Shown piece by piece: positions 56,210-64,000 of a DNA stretch of 64,000 bases (position 1 is its first letter; each line of letters begins with the position of its first letter). Made by a program: the position numbers and the translations under genes. Source of the stretch: Neostapfia colusana (taxonomy: Eukaryota > Streptophyta > Magnoliopsida > Poales > Poaceae); contig JASWHV010000013.1 of NCBI GenBank assembly GCA_030760725.1, forward strand, positions 42,256,699-42,320,698. The letters run 5' to 3'. The notes under the pieces were generated by a model. The model saw nothing but the letters and a program-made list of their open reading frames with translations, ran no database searches and was not told where the DNA came from.

Positions 56210-56890
56210 GGGAGGATTTACCTTTCAAACCTCCTTGTTCTCAACGGACAAGGGATTAACGTGATTTTAGGGATGCATTGGATGAACCACCATCATGCCG
56301 TAATATATGTATCTTCCCGAAGAATTCAGCTAGACTCTCCCTCTCATGGCCGTACAATTCTTCAACTCCCTATTTATCACATGACCAAGTCTGAAATTAA
56401 TCATGTGAGTGATAAAAATTTGGAAGACATCCCAGTGGTGTGCGAATACCCAGATATTTTTCATGATGAATTACCAGGAATGCCTCCCGATCGGGAAGTA
56501 GAATTTCGTATTGTGCTTTTACCCAAAACCGCTCCTATCTCACGAAGACCTTATAAAATGGCGCCAAATTTGTTGGCCGAGATAAAAACTCAATTAAAAG
56601 ACTTGATGGACAAGGGTTTTATTCGGCCAAGTTCATCACCGTGGGGTTGTCCTGCTTTATTTGTGAAGAAGAAAGACAAGTCTCCATGGCTATGTGTTGA
56701 TTATCGTCCTCTGAACGCCGTCACCATCAGGAACAAATACCCTTTACCTCGGATTGATATTCTTTTTGATCAATTGGTTGGCGCCAAGGTGTTCTCGACC
56801 TTCGCTCCGGGTATCATCAGATTAAAATTCGGCCGGAGGATATTCCAAAGTCGGCATTTTCTACTCGGTACGGCCTTTATGAGTACTTAG
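56210..56890 (+). pseudogene. pol: E5 pol, first part: protease C-terminus and RT fingers
   Basis: Continues in the gag frame after the TGA. It gives G-R-I-Y-L-S-N-L-L-V-L-N-G-Q-G and I-L-G-M-H-W-M (protease end), E-L-P-G-M-P-P-D-R-E-V-E-F (RT start), R-P-S-S-S-P-W-G-C-P-A-L-F-V-K-K-K-D and V-D-Y-R-P-L-N-A-V-T. The frame fails in the next motif: after G-A-K-V-F-S, the residues that should include the first catalytic Asp of RT are missing. The following bases fit the family only after a shift, as if about 7 nt were lost near 56800. The out-of-frame tail stops at 56888-56890. Confidence 0.9.
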
Positions 56891-56892
56891 TA

Positions 56893-59004
56893 ATGTCATT
56901 TGGATTAAAAAACGCTCCTGCCTATTTTGTGTATTTGATGAATTCTGTCTTCATGGCGGAGTTGGACAAGTTCGTCGTTATTTTCATCGATGACATTCTC
57001 ATATACTCCAAGTCTGAAGAAGAGCATGCTGACCATCTCCACATCGTACTCCAACGACTACGTGACCATAAACTCTATGCTAAATTTAGCAAATTTGAAT
57101 TTTGGTTACAAGAAGTACCTTTTTTGGGTCACATTATTTCAGCCAGAGGCATCGCCATAGATCTGAGCAAGGTTAGAGATGTGTTGAATTGGAAGCCACT
57201 GAGAACCGTTTCGGAGGTTCATAGCTTCTTTGGGCTTGCCGGATATTATCGGAGGTTCATTCCAAACTTTTCAAAAATTTCCAAGCCTATGACAAACTTT
57301 CTTAAGAAGGGCACTAAGTTTGTGTGGAATGAGGTATGTGAAGAGGCATTCCAAACTCTCAAGAAGCACTTAACCACGGCCCCCGTGTTGGCTCAACCCG
57401 AAATCACGAAGTCATTCGATGTGTATTCTGATGCTTTCGGAATGGGTTTCGGCTGCGTGTTGATGCAAGATGGCCGAGTTATTGCTTATGCTTCAAGGCA
57501 ACTTCGTTCTCATGAACAAAATTATCCTACTCATGACTTGGCATTGGCTTCCGTGGTTCAAGCCTTGAAAGTGTGGAGACATTACCTTCTCGGAAATCTC
57601 GTACACTTATTTACGGATCATAAAAGCTTGAAATATATTTTCACTCAAAGTGATCTGAATATGAGGCAAAGAAGGTGGCTAGAATTAATCAAAGATTATG
57701 AATTGGAGATTCACTATCATCCGGGAAAAGCCAATATAGTTGCCGATGCCTTGGGTCGTAAATCTTATTGCCACAATTGCCAAGTTGATACTGAAATTTC
57801 TGCTCTCAAAGAGGAACCAAGTGTGAGAATAATACCACATGGAGCAATATACAACCTTGCACTTATTCCAACTATTCGGGAAGAAATTGTTGAGGCTCAA
57901 AGCAAGGATGTGGGAGTGGCAAAAATTAAAGTACACCTCCATCAAGGTGAAGCACTCTGTTTTCATGAAGATGATGAGGGTGTGTTATGGTTCAAGAACC
58001 GTTTGGTGGTGCCTAAAAATCATGAGTTCCGTCAGAAGATTTTTTATGAGGCCCACTTGTCAAAATATTCCATACACCCAGGTAGCAATAAAATGTATCA
58101 TGATTTAAGACGCAAGTTTTGGTGGACACGTATGAAAAGAGAGATTGCTAAATATGTGTCGGAATGCGACACATGTCGGAAGGTGGAGGCCGATCACCTA
58201 CTTCCAGCAGGTCTTCTCCAACCCCTCCATGTTCCAAATTGGAAGTGTGAAGATATTAGCATGGACTTTATTACCGGACTACCTCCCACGTCTCGTCATC
58301 ACGATCCCATATGGGTTGTTGTGGACCGGTTGACAAAATCAGCTCACTTTATACCGGTTCATACTCGGTATACCGCCCGGAAGTATGCCGAGCTCTACAT
58401 CACCCGTGTATTGTGCTTGCACGGAGTTCCTAAGACCATCGTTTCTGATCGAGAAATACAATTTGTCTCTCGGTTTTGTGAACAATTGCATATGTGCTTG
58501 GGCACGCGATTGATTCAAAGTTCGGCATATCATCCTCAAACCGATGGTCAGACCGAACGTGTGAATCAAGTATTGGAAGACATGCTACGAGCTTGTGTTT
58601 TGAATAGCACACAAAACTGGGATGAATATTTATCATTGGCAGAATTCTCTTATAACAATAGTTATCAAGAGAGCATCGGGTTGTCTCCTTTTGAAGCACT
58701 ATATGGGCGTCCATGCCGTACTCTGTTGAATTGGTCTGAATCGGGCGAAAGGATAACTTTCAGTCCTGATATAGTGGCTCAAGCTGAAGAAAGGGTTCGG
58801 GTCATCCAAGCAAATTTAAAGGCCGCTCAGTCACGCCAAATGAGTTATGCGGACAAACGACGTCGACCGTTATCTTTTGAAATTGGGGATCATGTCTATC
58901 TTCGTGTCTCTCCAACTAAGAGTGTACGAAGATTTGGAGTAAGAGGAAAGTTGGCTCCTCGCTACATAGGACCTTTTCCGATCATTGGAAATGTGGCCCT
59001 GTAG
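56893..59004 (+). CDS. pol: E5 pol, second part: RT palm, RNase H, integrase (703 codons)
   Basis: Opens at M-S-F-G-L-K-N-A-P-A. The RT catalytic box F-I-D-D is at residues 31-34. RNase H has its first Asp at 180 in the Y-S-D-A-F motif. The integrase has a zinc finger (His395, His403, Cys425, Cys428) and a DD35E triad (Asp458, Asp519, Glu555) with the exact 35-residue spacing, followed by the G-P-F motif (693-695). RT and RNase H copy the RNA into DNA; integrase inserts it. The M at 56893 is internal, not a true start: the frame belongs to a Gag-Pol fusion and is cut off upstream by the deletion. It ends at a TAG created by a frameshift just before the chromodomain (G-P-V-A-Y-R-L-E in the other frame). 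Confidence 0.93.
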   Translation: MSFGLKNAPAYFVYLMNSVFMAELDKFVVIFIDDILIYSKSEEEHADHLHIVLQRLRDHKLYAKFSKFEFWLQEVPFLGHIISARGIAIDLSKVRDVLNWKPLRTVSEVHSFFGLAGYYRRFIPNFSKISKPMTNFLKKGTKFVWNEVCEEAFQTLKKHLTTAPVLAQPEITKSFDVYSDAFGMGFGCVLMQDGRVIAYASRQLRSHEQNYPTHDLALASVVQALKVWRHYLLGNLVHLFTDHKSLKYIFTQSDLNMRQRRWLELIKDYELEIHYHPGKANIVADALGRKSYCHNCQVDTEISALKEEPSVRIIPHGAIYNLALIPTIREEIVEAQSKDVGVAKIKVHLHQGEALCFHEDDEGVLWFKNRLVVPKNHEFRQKIFYEAHLSKYSIHPGSNKMYHDLRRKFWWTRMKREIAKYVSECDTCRKVEADHLLPAGLLQPLHVPNWKCEDISMDFITGLPPTSRHHDPIWVVVDRLTKSAHFIPVHTRYTARKYAELYITRVLCLHGVPKTIVSDREIQFVSRFCEQLHMCLGTRLIQSSAYHPQTDGQTERVNQVLEDMLRACVLNSTQNWDEYLSLAEFSYNNSYQESIGLSPFEALYGRPCRTLLNWSESGERITFSPDIVAQAEERVRVIQANLKAAQSRQMSYADKRRRPLSFEIGDHVYLRVSPTKSVRRFGVRGKLAPRYIGPFPIIGNVAL

Positions 59005-59303
59005 CCTATCGATTGGAATTACCACGCAACTTATCCGGAGTTCACAATGTTTTTCACGTCTCACACCTGAAGAAGTGTATGAAACCGCAAGTCGATAAGG
59101 TGATTTCCGGTATGGAGCATCTACAAGATGATCTTACATATTCCGAGCATCCTATTAAAATTGTTGACTGCAAGGAAAGGGTCACTCGGAATAGTGTGAG
59201 CAATTTTTATAAGATCCAATGGAGTCACCACACCGAGCGTGAAGCTACATGGGAATCTGAAGAATTCATGCACATAAATTTCCCGGATTTCTCTCTATCT
59301 TAG
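59005..59303 (+). pseudogene. pol: E5 pol, third part: integrase C-terminus and chromodomain
   Basis: After a one-base shift the protein resumes with Y-R-L-E-L-P, N-L-S-G-V-H-N-V-F-H-V-S-H-L-K-K-C, a linker (D-D-L-T-Y-S-E-H-P-I-K-I) and the chromodomain core Y-K-I-Q-W-S-H-H-T-E-R-E-A-T-W-E-S-E, ending at 59303. This C-terminal domain defines chromoviruses and is thought to steer integration by contact with chromatin. Only this shift separates it from the 703-codon frame. Confidence 0.92.
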
Positions 59304-59359
59304 GTATGTCTATTTGAGCCCTCCTCTTTAACTTGTAAATCTCGGGACGAGATTTTCTT

Positions 59360-59367
59360 AAGGGGGG
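59360..59367 (+). promoter_or_regulatory. Polypurine tract of E5
   Basis: AAGGGGGG, followed by T-C-G-A-T and the 3' LTR start at 59373. It primes plus-strand synthesis. Confidence 0.82.
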
Positions 59368-59372
59368 TCGAT

Positions 59373-62259
59373 TGTAACAGACAGTACACACATAAAAAAA
59401 ATGCACCAACCGGACCCACTTGTAAATCACACAAGAGTCTTCTTATTCCTCCATTGGGCAGTTTTGGCGGCAAGCACCACGTGGCCGGCGGCCACATGGG
59501 AGCTGCGCCCCTGCCCCTCTCCCCCACGCTATTCCCCTGGCCTGTTCCCTTCCCACTTGCTTCCTCCTTCAGTTCCTCCACCATTTTCTCTCTCTCCATT
59601 GTTGGAGCTCTGTCGATCTCCGGCTACGGGCATCTCCGCCCCAAAGCGACCACATGCCGGTCTTCTAGTCGACGAGGTGAACCTCTCCTATCATTTTCGT
59701 TTCATTTCCTCCTTTGTTTCGGGCACAAGAGCTCGCCGAAGTCCGATATAAAAATACCTCGCTGCTGGCGAGCTCCGGCCTTACAGCTGCATGAGACCTC
59801 AAAATGGGATGCCCTCACCGTGCTCTTCATCTTTGTCTCATCCGTTGGCCATGCCACCGCTCAGAGCAAACTCCGGCGAGCCGGCCGGCCATGGCCGCCA
59901 TGGCCAGGAGCTCGAGCTCCTGCTCAGCTCCTGTGCGCTGGCTGGGCCGGGCGTGGGCAGCCAACCAACAGCCCACAGCTGTTTGCCATTTTCCCACGTT
60001 TTTTTATTTTAGAATTAGGTACTCCTTGTAAAATACATAGTAAATCGTAGAAAATGCAGAAAATATGAAACAAGTTTTGTTAGCTCCCTCATAATCAGAT
60101 CTACACAGTGGAACACAAAAAATCAATATGTTCGTGCAGTGTGGAATTATTATGAATTTTATATGATTTATTTTAAAAAAATCTTAACCTTATATATATA
60201 TATATCTCCAAAAATCATAATATTTTGCACACATGTTCACCTGTAGTATACCTGTTTTCAGAACAAATTTAGCTTCATGATTCTGTGTACTTAATTAGAA
60301 ACTAATTTAATAGTATATTTTCTCAGTTTAATCATGATGAATTATTTACTGCATTAAAACCTCTGAAATTTTGTCAATACCTTCCTGAACAATGTAGTAA
60401 CCTACATTAAAACTTGTGAGATCATTCTCCAAACAAAATTGTCATAGTTCTATTTTGAAGATCAATTTTCATTATTAGTTGTTTTTTATTATTGGTCTAG
60501 TGTGATAAAAAAATTATTCTAGATTATGTCGTTATGTAGACACCAAAATAGGACCTCTAACCCTGACATTTATTTAGTACTAATTTCACATTGCTTGACG
60601 TTCACATAAAGTTCTACTATATGATGTTATTGTCATATCACTTATTATTGAAATATGAGTTATTTATCTTTTACAAAGAAAGTGTACGTCCAACTAAAAC
60701 TTTAATTTGGTTACATTATTACCCTCTGAAAATCTGATGTAAATTAACAACAAGACCACACTATTAAGCTCCTATACATAACACTTTAATTTCTATCACA
60801 TTGCATAATCATATGTGCATTGCATTGCATTTCAACATAGGAAACGACGGTGGCGACACGGTAATTGGAGGTGCTGCGGCGACTTTGGAGACTAACCCAA
60901 CCATTCCTTTTGAGTGTGCTCCCAATCCACAAGCTCAAGGCAAGCCCCGGTGCACTCCCAAGTATTTCAAAATTTTCCTTTGGTATCACATGATTGTAAA
61001 TCGTGTATTGTGCATTACATATAGGATTTGATTGAAACTCCAGCTGCATGTGACCCAAATAATCCTATTATGTGTTGTTTTAGATTAATATTAATGTCTC
61101 GTTATGCTATGCTTAACTTTTCTAGCTATCGGTAGAAGTCGAGCGGATTGGAACCCATTCGCGAGTTGTAGGGTGCTTGAAATATTATCTTATTATTACT
61201 TATGTTCATGATATTTAAAGGGAGACCGAGCAAAGAGGAGTTAGGGTGCAACAAGACATGGGTCTTGTGTGTGGTAGCTTTGCTCGTGTCGGTTGAGGAC
61301 CGACTCGAATGTGGCTTAGTTGATCAAGTTTGTATTGTACTGATCACATACTAGTTATATGGGAACTAGCAAACCGATGTAACTCAATGACAATGATTGT
61401 TGGACATTAAACTCCCCTCTTTGGATTTATGTGGGAGAGCATGTCTATGGTGCTCGAGAGGGGAGATTTGAATCAACTCTAATTGTGTTGTTGTGAAAGG
61501 TTGTCACGTACAACTCCACGAGAGTGCGTACGTGACGTGTGATTGGGTTTCTCACGGTTAATGAGTACACTTGTGATCTCGTCACATCGTAGTAAGAAAT
61601 GAGGAAATGAATCATTTATATGATGCTGAATTGTTTAAGTAGTGTATGCAAATCATGTGTGAGTTAGTATAGGTTGCCACACCTTTATGTTTCTAATAAA
61701 CCCACTTAACTTGGCTAACACATGAAGATAATGATCGATATCCTAGTGTTGTTTCAGCAACTAAAAAATCAGCCCCTTGAGCCTTGCATGGTCTAGAAAT
61801 CGGTTACGGAGAACCGAGAATTTGACGGGTAAGTCTCGCTGTATTAGTTGCTCAGGCTTTGTGGATTAAATTTTTGTTGCAGGTGATTATCAAGGAAACT
61901 TTTGTGATTGCTGTGGCAAGATGGTGTAGGAGGGTGAACCCCCGTCGGAAGGGACGGTCGAGTGGGTTCCCGCCTCTCCATCGCTTGGCCCGTGAAGGAT
62001 GAAGCGTGTCTATGGGCCGACATGCTTCGGATTAGGCTAATGGCATTGAGTGCAAAAATGCTTCTGCATATTTTGTATAAACTCGCTTTATTTTGATGTC
62101 GTATGACACTATGGACTTGAACTATTGCAAGACATTGACTATGTTAATGTAATATAAGTATCTTTCCTATGTTGTACTAATAGGTCATTTGCTTGCCAAA
62201 TTGATACTCGATGATCCTGAAATGACGAATCGTCTCATAATTCAGGCGGTTCTGTCACA
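59373..62259 (+). repeat. 3' LTR of E5 (L4b, 2887 bp)
   Basis: It matches L4a base for base over most of its length. The main length difference is a deletion of about 38 bp near 61550, which removes the part of the core module that reads G-A-T-A-T-A-A-A-T-C-G-A-T-T in L4a. It ends T-C-T-G-T-C-A-C-A, followed by ATACT and E3 pol. Confidence 0.93.
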
Positions 62260-62264
62260 ATACT

Positions 62265-64000
62265 ACCGCCGGTTCATCAAGGATTTCTCCAAATAGCGAA
62301 GCCTATGACGGAATTGCTGATGAAGGGGAAAGCATTTTAGTTGACACAAGCGTGTCAAGACATCTTTGAAGAGCTAAATAAGAGATTAACAACAGCGCCG
62401 GTTTTGGTATTGCTGGACGTGAGCAAGAGTTTCGATATATATTGTGACGCATCAAGACAAGGGCTCGGATATGTTCTTATGCAAGTAGGACAAGTGGTAG
62501 CCTATGCATCGAGGCAATTAGAGAAACATGAGCTGAATTACCCCACACATGACCTGGAACTTGCAGCCGTGGTACATGGCTTGAAGATTTGGAGGCATTA
62601 TATCCGTGGTCACCGATGTGAGATCTACACGGATCATAAGAGCCTCAAGTATATATTCACGCAAATGGATCTGAATTTGAGGCAACGTTGATAGTTGGAA
62701 CTCATCAAGGATTATGATGTAGGAATCAACTATCACCCTGGAAAGGCCAATGTAGTAGCTGATGCATTGAGCCGAAAGGGAGCTTGTCACAAACTCTCGG
62801 TTCGGAAGCTGCCACCCAAGCTGCGTAAGGAGTTTGAATGATTACATCTCGGGTTCTTGAACGAGATGGAGGTGGTAGAACTGAACTCAACGCTGGAACA
62901 AGAGATACGAGATGGGCAAGCAACGGATGAGGAAATAAAGGAAATCAAGGAAATAATCCGACAAGGGATAGAGAAGGATTTTAAAGAAGACGAGAATGGC
63001 ACGCTTTGGTTAGGGAAAAGGATTTGTGTGCCTAACATGAAGCACATCCGCCTTATTCCATACATACCAGCTGTACGAAGATGTATAAGGACCTGAAAAC
63101 TTGCTATTGGTGGGATGGCATGAAAAGGGATATCGCTGAATATGTTGCCTTATGCGACACGTGCCAACAAGTGAAGGCCGAACATCAAAGATATGCTGAA
63201 TTATTGCAGCCATTGAAAGTGCCCAAATGGAAATGGGAAGACATCAGCAATGGATTTCATAGTCGGATTGCCATGTACTCAGTCGGGCTACGACTCTATT
63301 TGGGTAATTGTGGACCGATTGACAAAATCAGCCCACTTTATTCCTGTTAGGACTAAGTACACCGTGGCACAATTAGCCGAGCTGTATATGGAGTAAATCG
63401 TGTGTCGTCATGGAGTTCTGAAGAGGATAGTTTCAGATCAAGGTTCTCAATTTAGCTCTAGGTTCTGGAGGAAGCTGCATGAAGTTATGGGTACACGGTT
63501 GAATTTCAGCTCCGCATATCACCGACAAACCGACGGGCAAACTGAGAGGACAAATCAGATTTTGCAAGACATGTTGAGAGCTTGCGCCTTGAAACATGGG
63601 CGTAGTTGGGATAAGAGCTTGCCGTATGCTGAATTCTCGTACAACAACAGTTACCAAGCCAGCTTGAAGATGTCACCTTTTGAAGCATTGTATGGTAGAT
63701 GGTGTAGAACATCGCTGTTTCTGGAATGAGAATGGAGAAAGCCAAGTATTTGGACCCGAAGTGCTGCAAGACGCCGAAAACCAAGTCCAAACGATACCTG
63801 AAAACTTGAAGGCCGCTCAGTCACGACAAAAGGGCTATGCGGACAATAGGCGAAGGAGTTTGACATTCAATGTTGGAGACTTTGTGTACCTTAAGGTATC
63901 GCCTATCCGAGGCCAACGACGGTTCAACGTCAAAGGCATGTTAGCACCTCGCTACAATCGGGCCATTTAAGATTCTGAGCATGCGAGGAGAGGTAGCCTA
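62265..64000 (+). pseudogene. pol: E3 pol, second part: RT end, RNase H, integrase, cut by right edge
   Basis: Resumes Y-R-R-F-I-K-D-F-S-K directly after the right ATACT. Stops or shifts occur at about 62294, 62339, 62689 and 62840 and through 63240-63400. RNase H keeps I-Y-C-D-A-S-R-Q-G-L-G and T-D-H-K-S-L-K-Y-I-F. The integrase zinc finger shows C-D-T-C-Q-Q; the first DDE segment is scrambled by a shift (I-S-N-G-F where M-D-F is usual). The second Asp (V-S-D-Q-G-S-Q-F) and the Glu (T-D-G-Q-T-E-R) remain, with H-R-Q-T in place of H-P-Q-T. The frame is still open past the G-P-F motif near the edge. The remainder and the 3' LTR are outside the window. Confidence 0.92.

Larger units (their letters stand above)
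41448..62259 (+). mobile_element. E5: complete plus-strand chromovirus in E3 RT (TSD ATACT)
   Basis: Perfect duplications ATACT lie at 41443-41447 and 62260-62264, inside the RT codons for G-Y-Y-R-R. It has both LTRs (41448-44377, 59373-62259), PBS, orf0 (45352-45915), gag (54778-56209), pol (56210-59004), chromodomain (59005-59303) and a polypurine tract. Removing S4 leaves about 12.3 kb. The LTRs are about 95 percent identical in the first 165 bp and look closer further in. Gag and pol hold two frameshifts, a deletion and a stop, so it is not autonomous now, but it is the best preserved element here. Confidence 0.94.
16200..64000 (+). mobile_element. E3: plus-strand chromovirus, shattered by nested insertions, cut by right edge
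   Basis: Its surviving pieces are the 5' LTR (16200-18978), PBS, orf0 (19247-19975 and 34010-34214), pre-gag spacer (38614-38958), gag (38959-40104), protease/RT (40101-41447) and RT/RNase H/integrase (62265-64000). Joining across each insertion restores reading continuity at the protein level, and each joint has a perfect 5-bp target duplication. The likely left target duplication of E3 itself is CGCCG (16195-16199); the right one is off the window. All genes carry stops or frameshifts, so E3 is dead. E4 is a close relative. The lineage is chromovirus, Tekay/Del-like, from the Gag style and the chromodomain of its E4 relative. Confidence 0.9.

Overview
The window looks like repeat-dense heterochromatin from a large plant genome, most likely a grass. 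I infer this from wall-to-wall Ty3/gypsy chromoviruses (Tekay/Del-like) with 2.6-4.8 kb LTRs, initiator-methionine tRNA primer sites, an extra open reading frame before gag, and GC-rich promoter blocks inside AT-rich LTRs. I see no host gene I would defend, no tRNA or rRNA gene, and no CRISPR array. Nearly every long reading frame outside gag, pol and the pre-gag frame is a chance frame in LTR sequence.

Layout. (1) 1-8131: E1, a minus-strand element cut by the left edge: open gag-protease frame, frameshifted pre-gag ORF (orf0), leader, PBS and a 4.0 kb 5' LTR. (2) 8132-9345: S1, the 3' part of a plus-strand LTR into which E1 inserted. (3) 9346-13970: E2, minus strand: leader, PBS and 5' LTR, itself invaded by S1. 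(4) 13971-14420: E7, minus strand: the first 110 bp of a 3' LTR, the polypurine tract and a decayed chromodomain. (5) 14421-16199: a Tat-type LTR fragment with a minisatellite, then about 870 bp unassigned. (6) 16200 to the right edge: E3, a plus-strand element broken into five pieces by insertions.

The E3 nest can be resolved to the base, because most insertions are flanked by perfect 5-bp target-site duplications (TSDs). E4 (19976-34004, minus, same family as E3) sits in E3 orf0 with TSD CGCAA. E4 has lost gag, and its 5' LTR was hit by solo LTR S2 (28575-32500, GAGTG). Solo LTR S3 (34215-38608, TGGAC) sits at the 3' end of E3 orf0. E5 (41448-62259, ATACT) sits in the E3 reverse transcriptase. 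E5 was hit between orf0 and gag by solo LTR S4 (46074-54588, TTTTG), which carries solo LTR S5 (47666-51373, AAATC). This is a four-level nest.

No element in the window is demonstrably functional. The best preserved frames are E1 gag (open, but with Leu in the protease D-S/T-G motif), E5 orf0 (an intact coiled-coil protein) and the E5 RT/RNase H/integrase frame (703 codons with an intact DD35E triad). The most interesting recurring signals are the pre-gag coiled-coil ORF family, a small hairpin near the 3' end of several LTR families that shows a compensatory base change, and a shared LTR module around a C-C-G-T-C-C-C-T-C core found in LTR families that otherwise differ.
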